Below, one piece after another: positions 18,701 through 30,700 of a DNA stretch of 36,954 nt. The notes beneath the pieces are model-generated. The model was not told the DNA's origin. It saw nothing but the letters and a program-made list of their open reading frames with translations, and made no database searches. Origin of the DNA: an uncultured Eubacteriales bacterium (GTDB lineage: Bacteria; Bacillota; Clostridia; Christensenellales; CAG-917); contig ONYW01000013.1 in assembly GCA_900322215.1 (NCBI GenBank), positions 32,600 through 69,553 of the forward strand, given 5' to 3'. Numbering within the stretch: position 1 is the stretch's first letter; each line of letters starts with the position of its first letter. Position numbers and translations under genes: made by a program.

Positions 18701-21700
18701 GGATGTTCTCCGCGTCAGGTGCGAGTTCCGCAACGACGACTTTCAAGAAGTTCGTCGAGAGTTCGAGCGCGAGCGCGTTCGTGAAGATGCTGATATAGAG
18801 TGCCGCGTCGTCAGGATCTTGATAGACCGTTTCTTCTGCCGCAAGAGCGTCGGAAGCAGTGCCTGCAAGCAAGTTGCCGACAAGACCGTTGATGACGTCC
18901 TCAACAGAGTATGCGCTGAGGTCGACGTACATCTTTCCGCCGTTGCCGAGGAGCCAGCTGAGGTCGATATAGAGACCTGCGTTGCCCGTGTCGTGGTCGT
19001 TGGAGTAGTAGATGCCAAGCACGTGAGTGAGAGAGCCGTAGTAGCGCTTTGCGGTGCTGTTCTTTCTCTCCTCTTCCGTCAAGAACTCATAGTCCTCGAC
19101 AGGTGTGGTCGCAGGATTCGTCTTGAGGTCTTGTTGTCTGCCCCAAGCGTCTATTGCGAGGTCGAGGTCGCGGACGATGACGTTGAAGGACGGCGTGAAG
19201 TTGATCTCGAAACTCATGTTGAGTTTGATTTCAAAGAAGATTTCCATCTTCGTGTCTTCCTTGACTTGGAAGTAGCCGTTCATCGTGCCGAGGATTCCGC
19301 TGAGAACTTCGTTCAAAGGCTCGTTTACGCCGTTGTAGTCCTCGCCGAGCGCGCTGTTTGCCCAGACGTAGAGCGCACCGCTCTTTCTGAGTTCTTGCAC
19401 TTCGTCTCTGTCATACACTTGAACGTAATCGCCGTGGAAGTATTTGAAGCTGATTGAAGAAAGGATTGCCCATTCGTCGTTGGTGATATCCGCGCTTGCG
19501 TCTTTGAAGATATCCGTTGCGTGCGATGTGTTGTAGAGATCTTGATAGTTGTCATACTCAAAGTACATCTTGCCGCCTTCGATAGCGATTCTTCCCGAGA
19601 GTTTGAGGGCAACGTAGAAGATGTCGTCCGTGTCGATATACTCGTCGTATGCGTAGTCGGCATATTCCGCGGACTTGAAGTCAGGAACTTTGACGATGCT
19701 CTCTTGTACGTCGCGCACGAAGTAGGAAGACGGATCTTGATACTCCGCGGACTGTGCCTCTTCGACCGTCAAGAGACGCTTGCCGTCGAGGTCGTACTTC
19801 GTGAGTCTATACACGAACGCGCGTTGCACTTTGAAGTAGCCTTCACCCGGAATGCTGATGAAGTATTCCTTGTGTTCGTCGCCGGTTGCGGCGATGCCCG
19901 CCATATAGTCGACGACCGTGCCGACCGGGTTGTACTTGTTGCTGCTGTCCTTCGTGCAGAGTGACGTGCCGTCGATGACGTAGTAGTCGTTCTTATACTC
20001 GTAGTAGCGCGGATTTGCGTCATACTTTGCGGAGTCGAAGGTGCCTGATGTGTAGTAATCTTCTTTCCATTGATAGAGTTTGTCTTCTTCTCTGTCGGCA
20101 GCCGTCATGAGTTCTTGCTCTTGCGTCGTGTAGCGTGCCGCGATAGGTGCTTCGACGCCGCTCAAGAGTGCCTCTGCGCCCGTGACGTACTTGAATTCGT
20201 CCGCGCCGAATTTCGGCATATAGATGTTGACTGCAAGTTCGTAGTTCCAGAGATAGAGTTGCAAGCCGATGAGCGGATTGCGCTTGTCAAGAACTTTGAC
20301 GCTGTACACCTTGTCGATGCCGTATTCTTCGATGGATTTGGTTTCCGCACCGTCCGCGATATAGAGCTGCGGGAAGGAGACGCCGTAGAGGTTATAGAGT
20401 TCGGCGTTTCTTTCGACGGATCTGAGTTGCGCCGTCGTTGCGTTCAAATAGTTGACGTAATTGCCGCCCACTTTGACGTATGTATCTATGATGCTGATGT
20501 TGTAATATTTCTTTTCTCCTGCAAGGACAGCCTTGTCGTACGCCTTTCTCGTAGAGGCGGTCATATCCGTCTTGAGGATATATGCGCCGTCTTCGTCTTT
20601 CCAGTACATACCGCCGTTCACGTCGGAGATTTCTTCGACGGTGAATCTATATCTCGTAGAGTTGAGCAACTGCTCTACTTCCGCGATAGCCTTATCCCAT
20701 TCGATTTTAAGCTCTGGCTTGATAGCAGGATCGGTCTCTGTATCATATGCGTTTTTCGTTTCTACGACTTCCGCAAGGAGATCCTCCGTCGAGAGATATG
20801 CGTATCTGTGGTTGTCCGCATAAATCTTGAGTTCAGGCTTGTTGACAAACTTGTCGCTGTCGAATTGGAATGAGAAGTCTTCGCCGCCAATGAGTTTTAA
20901 GATGCTGTTGATATAGTCGGGTTGCAACATCACCGCAATATAGGACGAAGTCATTCTTATTGCGTAGATGAACATCTTGAGATATCCGCTCACCGTGTCG
21001 TCAACGAGCGGGAGGCTGAGTCCGCCGGAACTCTCCTCTTCGTCCGCGACAGCCGCGTCGCTCGAAGTGAAACTCGAGATGAGGTTCGGCAAGTTTGCGA
21101 CGAGGGCTCTCATGGATTTGCTGTTGATTACGATACTTGGCAAATTGAAGTAGCTGAGGTCGATATAGATACCGCCGTTGTCGCGTTTATACTTGCCGAG
21201 TTCGTTCTTGTAGCAGTAAGAAGAGTCGTAGGCATAACGCGTACCCGCATAGTTCGGATCCGTGTTGTAGACATAGTCTGTGCCGTTATGGATATAACTG
21301 CCCTTGCTATTCTCATAATAGTGGTCATATCTGAATTCAGGCGCGACGTAGTCGTCGTCCTCAACCAAGAATTCGTTGTCGGTCATAAGTTCGTACGTAC
21401 CGCCGACGAGGTAGATACCGAAGATGGTGTGAGGCTCGGACTCTTCGCCGTTTTGAGTCGTGATGACTGCCGAGATGCTGATATAACTTGCAATGTCGAG
21501 GACGATGTCAAGCACCTTGTCGAGGCTGATGCCACCGTCAAGGAGTCCCTTAATGCCGTCGATGAGCATGTTCACGTACGTGACTGCGGAGAGGTCGCCC
21601 TCCGTGCCGAAGTCCATACGCGTACGCACGGAGTTCATGAGTGCGGCGAGTTGGATATCGACTGTGAGCGTGAGCCAGAACTTGCGGTTTACGTCTTTGC

Positions 21701-24700
21701 CGCTATCGGATTTCGCGCTGATGAGAGCGATGATTTCGTCCGCGCTGAGTCCCGGCAAGAAGTATTCGATGACTTCCGCAAGGTCGATATCGTTGTCTGC
21801 GTCCGCCGTCTTCGTCTTGAGGCTCGCGTCGATCTCTATCGTTTCGGTGAGGCTGACGCGGTCAAGGTCGTTAAGGCTCGTGTACTCTTCGAAGTCTTCT
21901 TCTGTGAGTGCGTAGTTTCTTGAATTGATAAATTGTACATCAAGATTGCGGATGCCGAGGACAAGCTTCAAGTCGATGTCATATTTGCCGCCGTCAGCCA
22001 CGAACGCCTTGTTAACGGCGTCACCGCCGACGTACGTGTAGATGATGTCGTCGCTGTCGAGGGCTATGCCCGTTCCGTAAACAGGTTTGCCGTTCACGTC
22101 GAGGTCGAGCACTTGCTTCTTCATGAGGTTGCCGCCGTCGAGGTAAACTTCGTATCTTGCGTATTTTTCCGTCACGGAGTCGGTCGGCGTGATCGCGCGG
22201 AAGTATTGTCCGTTGTCCGCCGAGATATAATAGCCGTTTGCGGAAGTTTCAAATACATAGTATTTGAATTTTCTATCTTTCTCTTGTTGTTCGAGATCGG
22301 ATTTGACTGCAGCCGCAATAGAACTGTTGGTGTTACTGCCGAGATAGTTGTATCTGTCACCCGTGATCGTCAAGCCGACCGCCGCTTCGAGGTCGATACC
22401 ATCCGCGGTGTTGAGGTTGATTGCAAGGTTGCCGTCGATAGCCGTGTAGATGATGGATTCGAGGTCGATATTCGTGAGGTCGGAAATGAGTCCGATGATA
22501 TAGTCGAACATCTTGTCGCCGATACCGATTGCGAGGTTGTTCTTGCTGATGAGGAATGCGACCGCAAGTTCTTTGTTGCTGAAGTCGATACCGTTTTCGT
22601 CAGCCGTCAATGCTTCGGCGCTTGTCATACCGACTTCGTCCCAGTCGATGAGAATATCTTGTCCGAGAATCTCGTAGAGGATATCCTTGATGTTGAGACC
22701 GCTTATCGCGAGTTTCGGCAAGTTGAGGAAGTCTTCGCCGTCGATATAGAGCGAGTTGTTGAGGTAGTAGAGACCGAGCCACTTTGACTCATAGCCCGTT
22801 TCGGTAACGGCAAAGAGTTCCGCCGTAAGTTCCGAATTCGTGACGTCGTACATGTCGAGCATCAAACTGAAGTCGAGACGGAATTTTGCGGAAGAATAGT
22901 GTTTCGCCGTGTTCGGAGCCTCGAAGACTATACCGCCGATGTCGCCCAAGATATTGTGCAAAATCGTACCGAAGTCAAACGTGCTTTCCGTGATGGAGAA
23001 GTCGAGGTCAATGGAGAACGCGACCTTGATGATCGTATCATAGAACGGGTTGGTGCTGAGGTCTTCCGTGCGAGCGATAGACTCAGGATCGAGCGCGTCA
23101 TAGAGGTGCTCTTCGCCGTGTTCGTCGATATAGGTGTGCGCCTTGCCGTCTCTGATATAGTCAGGAAGCAAAGTTTGTCCCGCGCCAAAGCCGAAGGAGA
23201 GTCCGCCGACCTCAAAGCCGAGTTCCATTGCGCCGATTTCTATGTTGAGACCGACAAAGAATTCGTCAAGTCTTGAATAGTACTTGATAGAACGATAGTA
23301 CTCGCCCGCCGTGTCTTTGACATAACCGGACTTTCTCACACGCAAGCTCATAACTTTATAGTAAGAGCCGTTGTACTTGATTGCGTTCTCTATTTCAGGT
23401 TCGCCTTCTTCGGCGACGAGGAATTTGTTGTTTTCGTTTACGATATAGTCTTCACCGACTTTGTGGTAGAGCCTGTAAATCGTAATCGGAAGATATCTTA
23501 TACCGCGAATATCGACTTCCGCGTATTCACCGTTCACGTTGTCGATCGTGTCATAGTTCTCTTCGGCGAAATAAGAATATCTATCGTTCTTGTACTCGTC
23601 CGTGTCAAAGAGCGCTCTGAAATCGTCGTCTTCGATGTCCTCGATCTTTGAGTAGACTTCTTCGCCGTGTTGTACGCCGAGGGAGATGTCGAATTTGTCA
23701 AAGACTTCCTCGATAGAGCCGAGATCCGGGAAGATGGACGAGAGGAGAAGCGCGATGACCGAGCGCGTGATTTGGATTTGAAGCGCCGTGTCGCTGTACA
23801 CTATTGCGATGATAGCGTCACGAAGCACGTCTTGCTCCGTATCCGCCGCCGTTTGAGCCTCTTGCTTGTCGCCGTTAAAGAGATTCTTGACCGTGTCGAT
23901 GAGTCCCTTGCCCTTTTCGAGAACGATGGAGACGAGGTCCATAAAGTTGTCTATTCTCGAATAGTTTTCCGCGACGCCGACAATGCCCGTTGCGTCAAGA
24001 TAGAGCGAGCCGTTGTGCAAATAGATACCGCCAAGGACTTTGTCCTTGCCGTCGATCTTCTTGAAGTTGTTGCGTTCGTCGATGGCGATGAGTTCGAGAG
24101 CGAGTTCTATCTTGTTGAAATCGCTGTCGAGAATAGAGCCGTGCGCTCCGCTCTTGTCGATGAGTCCTGCGAGGTTGATGGACGCGAGGTCGAGATTGAC
24201 CGCGAGTTTGAATCCGATACCGCTGTTGAACTCGGACATAGTTTGGAGTTCGATGAGCATATCGCCGAGGAGGTTGCCGACGAGTGAGCCGAGGTTGTAG
24301 CTCTCCGCGCCCGTCGTGTTGAAATGCAAGAGACCGGAGACGCTGAGCGAGATGTTCTGATCCGCATAGGAATCGAGATCCGTTCTCGTATAGACCTTTG
24401 TGCCTTCGGCGAGGAGTTCGCCCTTCTCCGCACTATATCTATTGTTCACGCCTGCGCCTGCGTACGCGATGTATGCGTCTTTGTCTTTATCGAATTGATA
24501 TTCGCCGTTGTCGTTTTGGACAAATTCTATCGCAAAGACTTGTTCGCCTTCCTTCATCGCATAACCGCGAGTGTAGCGGCTGACGTCGGAGGCTACTGTT
24601 TCGTCCTGCATAATCGGACGGAAGGTCTTGTTCTTGAAGATGTAGTCACCGTTTGCGTCCTCGGTGAACGTATAGTAGAATTTGTTTTCCGCAAGGTCGG

Positions 24701-27700
24701 TTTCCTCTTCGTATACGCTGTCGAACACGCCGTTTACGGTGTTGAGTATGTTGTCGATATATTCGTCAAGGCTGATAAAGTCGAGTCTGTCGCCCATCGG
24801 AACGAGGCTCTCGGAAGTTTGAATACTCTCAAACTTGAGTCCGAGGTTGAGACCGAGTTTGATATCGACTTTGTACGTCTTGTCTTCCGCGCCGTCAGGA
24901 GCGTTGACGTCTTCCTTGTTCGCAAGAGCGAACAGGAGTCTCAAAGACCACATGTCAGGCGCGTAAGTCTCGGCAAACGAATCGTCGTCGAAGTCGATGA
25001 AGATACCGCTTTGCGTATCGTCAAGCACGCTCGACTCAAAGAAGACGTCGTCTCCCATGATGAGAGAGAGCAAGTCGTTGACGAGATTTGACGCAAAGAA
25101 GATGCTGAAATCTTTGACCTTGTAGAGCATCGGACTCTTTGCCCACTTCTCCGCTTGAAGTCTGATTCTCGTGATAACGGAGTTGATGATTTGCATGAGT
25201 CCCGAGACATCTTGGAAGTTTGCCGTGAGTCTGTCGATGAATCCCGGTTCTTGAGCCTCTTCGTCAGCGGATGCGAGTGCGTCCTTGACCGTGTCGACCA
25301 AACCTCCGACGGACAACTTGAACGTGGAGAGGTCGAGCCCGAGCAAATCGAAGATAGGTTGAACTTCTATCTTGATCTTTTCGCTGCCGATGCCCGAGAG
25401 ATCCATAAAGAGTTCGCCGTCCGCAAAGTAGATACCGACTTTTGCGTGTTCGTTTGCAGGCTTGTTTTGCTCGTAGTCGAAGTCCATTTCGACTTTGAGT
25501 TCAAGCGCGTCAAGCACGCTCGTGCCTGTGATTTCTATCTCGGTAATTTCTCTGAGGTCACCGGTGTTCGGATCGAAGAGACCGAGTTTTTCAAGGTCTA
25601 CTCTTATGCCGATTTCAATGAGGAAACCGTCGTCGATAGCGGAGTCGAGAAACACGCTGAGTCCGAGGTGGTTGAGAAGCGTACCGACCGTGAGAGAACC
25701 GTCCGTCTCTGCCGAAACGAAGTTCTCGCCGCCAAAGCGTACGACAGGAAGTGCCGTTGCCAACACGCTTGAGAGCGCAGGCAATTTGAGGAGTTGTTCG
25801 ATGAGTTCGTCATAGGAGAATCCGCTTCTTACGTAGTGACCGTTCGGATCCTTGACAAATCTGCCGTCGTGCGCGTTCTTTGAATACCTTTCGTCCGCGG
25901 AATAGTTGACGAGAGTCTCTTCGCTGACGAGTTCATACGTCGCGCACGCGCTGTAATCGACGATGAGAGCAAGGTTGACCGTGATGACGTGGTTGTCCGC
26001 TTGCTCCGCAAAGTGGTTAATATACTCGCCGTTATTATTCTTATAGAATTCATCGGCGTTGTAACTGTATTTTTGACCTGTGTACGTTTCGCCGTCTTCA
26101 AGTTCAACATAGCCTTCGCCTTCAACATATTTGAAGTTGCCGTTATCCGTCGGATAGTAGTGACTATATCTGTCATTGCCTGTTGAATCGCCGTCAAAAC
26201 CGATATAATCCTTTCTATCTATTGCGGATTTGAGTTTTTTGGAGATTGCGCCCGCCGTAACGCTTTTACTGCCCGTCGCGATACCGATGTCCGTAATTCT
26301 CACTGCGAGTGCAAGAAGGTTGCTGTCGAGGTCGACATTGATTTCGATAGGATCGAGGCTCATATCCGCTTCGAGAGCGAGGTCGAGACCGAATTCGGAG
26401 ATGATGTCGGTTATAGACTTGCCGTTCGTCACTTCGGAGTTGCCCGCGAGTGCCGCGATGAGACCGATGATGACGTTTTCCGTGACGAGCAAACCGAGTT
26501 TGCCGTTCGCGATGTTGAGAGCGATTTCAAATTGCTCTTCCGCATCCTCTTCGGCGGACGTCACAGCCTCGGCGTCTTCGCCGATTCTGCCCATAAGTCC
26601 TACTATCAAATTGCAAATTCTATCGGATATATCCGTATTTCTTACGAATATCGCCTGCTCGGACAATTTGCCCATATCCACGTACGTGTCGGAACCTTTG
26701 ATATAGAAGCCCGCGATGATTTCATCCGTTATCGTATTCAAAAGTTCGATGACGATTTCCGTGCTTTCGGGATTGTTGAGCGCGAGGTTCGCGCCGAAGG
26801 ACAAGCCGAGACCGTATGTAATATCGTTTTCTTTCGGGAATTCGATGCCGAGTTTGAGCCCGAGATCCGCGATGAGAACGTCGATATACTTTTCAAGGCG
26901 GATTTCTTCCTCTTGGTGCTTGAGCGTAAAGTCGAGGTCAAGCGCCATATTGAGGGAGAGTTGGTCGAGTTTGTCGACGGTCATATAGTTGGACTTGTTG
27001 AACGTCGACGGCAAAACGCTTTCGTTTCCGCCAATTTCAAGTTTAAGGCTTGAGAGATTTATTGCAAACTTGACAGGATCGATGCCAAGGCTCAAATTGA
27101 GCGCGTACTTCCAGAAGAACTCGAAGTAACTCGTTTCAGGATCGATCGCAACAAATTTGTCCGCGGGGATTTGCTTGCCTGTGAGCATGTTGACAAGCAT
27201 AACGACGAGGCTTTGTGCAAAACTGAGTTTGAAGCCTTGTTGATCCGCGTCGATACTATAAATGATTCCGCCGAGCGCACCCTTGAGCGTGTCGAGAATG
27301 CTTGGCAAATCGATATTGTCGAGAAGTCCGGAGGTTGTCGCCTCTTTCTTTTGGTTGTTGCCGACGAGCGAGAGCAGGCTGTCTATCAAGGACGAGAGAT
27401 TGAGGTTGTCGATCGCCATGTGGAAATCGTCCTTCAAGTCGAGGTAGAGCGTGCTCGTGCCGTTTTCGCCCGCAATGAGTCTCACGACGAGAACCGTCGC
27501 TTTGTTTCTTTCCGCTTGCGTCGTCATTGCGTCGACGTTTTCGATAGCCGTGTTGTAAAGTTCTATCGCAAGGTCGGAGTGAGAAAGGATATAGCCGATG
27601 TCAAGCAAGGACTTCGCGACGTACATAGTCGTGCCCGCTTCCACCTTTGTCGGATCGACTTTTATGAAGTTCTCGCCGACTTTGACGTACACTTTCACGT

Positions 27701-30700
27701 CGCCTTCGAGACCTGCGACATTCTTGAGTTCTTCAAGCGGAATGCCGTCCGGCAAATATTCCTTGACGTACTTGACGCCGTCGTACGTCTCTCTCTCCTC
27801 CGCCGTGAGGAGTTTGTATTCGGCTTTTACGAGTTTGTAAACTTCGGTGTAGGCAGGATTGTCCACCGCGAGTTCATTAAACACCGTGTTCGCCGTCAAA
27901 TTGACAGGAACGTCAGGGTTGAGTCTTGCCTTCAACGCGATACGGAAACCGAAGTCTCTCGCGACGTCCGTCGGAATGTTGTATTGAAGCAAGAGTTCGC
28001 CGATGAAGGAATAGAGCGCAGGATTGTCTTCCGCATTGAGGAAGTTCGTGATCCATTCGCCGACTGACCATTCGTCGTTACCTGCAACCGCGCCGAGCGA
28101 AATCGTGCCTTTGAGTTCGGCAAAAATGCTCGGAATGACGATATCTTTGCTTTCGTTGAAGAGCGTAATCTCGTCAAATCCGCCGTGTACGGAGTCCGCA
28201 AGCACGTATTCGGAGACGGAGAACACCTTCGGTACGTCGTTTTCAAGGATGACGTTGCCGTCCTTGTCGTAGATCGTACGTTTGATCTTGAGTCCGTTCA
28301 GGCTGTTGACGATGCTGACGTTCACGTCGTCGCCGACATAGATCGTCGCCGCGCCGATGTATTGAGCGTTTTCATTGTAGATAGCGCCCGTAAATTCAAA
28401 CATTCTGTTGTTGTGCTCTTCGAGGTTGTCCCATGCGAAGTTGAGATATGCGATAGCGTTGTTCGTGTCGATGCCGAACACTCTGAAGATCGCCTCCGTG
28501 ATACCTCTCGTCACTTCGACTTTTACGCTGTCGGACATGATGAAGGTGAGGACCTTGAAGAGAATCGCTTGTTTTGCAGCCGTTTGAGTCTCCTCGTCCG
28601 CGCTGGCAAGAGCGTCGGCTGCCGAATACGCCACGTCGTTGACCTTGACGTTGACGTCCTTCATGAGGAGATTAAGAATGAGCGCATAGAGGTCGATATC
28701 CGTCGAGACCTTTGTGATACCGAAGTGCTCGCCGTCGATATAGAGCGTACCGCCCGTATAGTAGATGCCAAGCAAGACTTCTTCGTTTTGACCGAACTTA
28801 GAGCCGGAGAGTTCAATGAGAAGTTCGCTGACGTTGTCGTAGGTGTTGATAGATTCCGCACCGAACAAATAGTCGATGACAGGCTTTAAGTCGAGATCAG
28901 CCGCGACTCTCATCTTATAGTTGAAAGTCATACGGTCGTTGAACGTGAACGGAACGACGACTTCTTCGCCGTTGTTGCCGAGAATAAAGTCGGATTTGCC
29001 TTCGTCGCCGTCAAAGTCGAAGCCGAGAGCGAGGTCTACCGAGACGTAAGGAGCGTCCAAAACGTTCGTGAAATCTTCGGGCTCTTCCGGAGCGAGGTCT
29101 ACGTCCACAAGACCGCCCTTGAAACCGTCGAGGGAGATCGTGAAGTCCATATTGCTGCCGACAGCGAGCCAAATTTCAAATTGCAAATCTTTGAGGTCGA
29201 GGCTGTCCGGAACCGCAAGACGGATACCGCCGTTTGCGTCGTCGCTTGCAAACTTGATGTCAATGCCGTTTAGACCGATCATCGACAAGAGGTTGTCGAT
29301 AAGTCCCGCCGCAAGTCCGATTTCGATAAATCCGTCCGTAACCGTAATTTTGCCGAGCGCGCCCGCGATAATCGCCATGATGTCGATATTGCCGAGGTCG
29401 ATGCCGAGCAGTCCGCCGCCGTCTTCAGCGGAGAGCGCGTCGCTTGACTCCGCTTCACCGCCGATGAGTCCCATTATGTCGGAGAGTTTGATCTTGACCT
29501 TTTGCACGCCGATAAAGAGGACCGAAAGGTCGATATAGATATAGCCGTCGGAGAGGCAAATATAGACGAGTTGCTCGCCGTCCGTCGCCTTGTTGACGGT
29601 AAGTCTGATTTGAGAATTGAGAAGCGTATCGAGCGTCAAGCCCGTCGAGAGGTCGATACTCGCGTCAAGGTTGACTTTGAGTCCGCCTTGAATATTGCCG
29701 AGCGTAAGCAAAACGTTTGCGACCATGCCTTCCAAGAAGTCGTCCGCAATGCCGAGTTTGCCGAGTTCGATATTCACTTCACCGAGCGCGCCCTCAAGCG
29801 TTTGGAGATCGAGTGTGAGCCCCGTGGAGAGAGAAATATTGAATTTGGTTATATCGAGCGTGCCGTCTTCGAGGATCGGGAGATACTCGTTGTCCTTGTA
29901 GACTACGTTGTTGATCTTTGTCGTGAACGTCTCTTTGTCGAGGATCGTTCCGAATTGCATTTGTCCCGCGAGATCGAGGGATACGAGAGGCTCTTCAACG
30001 CCGAAACCGATGTTGAGAGAGAGCGTCTTCGGCTTCGTTACGCCTTGGTTTGCAAAGGCGAGGTCGATGTTTGTGAGAGGCACTTTGATGCCCGCGTTGT
30101 CGCCCGTGAGGACAAGCGACAAGATAGCGTCGATAACCGCCTGCGTGATGCCGACTTTGACTTCCGTGATATTGAAGATGTCGCCGTCCATGCTGATATC
30201 AATGCAGTCGATGATCATATTGATGAGCGTGAGCGTATCCACCTTTTGCTCGTCATCGGCGGAAGAAATGCCGTTGTGCGGAATGATGATCTCGTTGTCC
30301 GCGATTGCGGATTGAAGCGCTTCGCTCGTGTTTTGGAAGATGGAGAGGTTGTTGATAGTGTCGACAATGAGTGTTCCGACTTTGTCAAAGAGTCCGTCGA
30401 CAATAGAATTGAGGTTGATGTTTTCAACCTTCAGCTTTGCGCCGACAAAGTCGCCGCCCGCGATAGAGTTTTCGTTCGGAACGCCTGTGAAAATACCGCT
30501 CGCGTCGATATAAATCGCGTTCTTTGAGCCTATATAGTAGATGGAAAGTGCGGTCGTGCCGTCTTCAGAACGGAGTTCCGCAACGATTTGAGTCTTTGCG
30601 TTGTCACGAGTGTTTATAGTGCCTTGCAGGACAAAGGACAGACTGAACGTGCCCTTGTTGAAGTTGATTTCCTTTGCGAACAGCGGGAGGAGGCTGTTGT

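Noticed and set aside
8202-30527. Many long plus-strand open frames (for example 8202-9455, 16407-17657, 18315-19457, 20922-21923, 29502-30527)
   Set aside because: They are antisense to the giant gene, Arg/Val/Glu-rich as expected from complementing its codon bias, and lack ribosome binding sites and domains.
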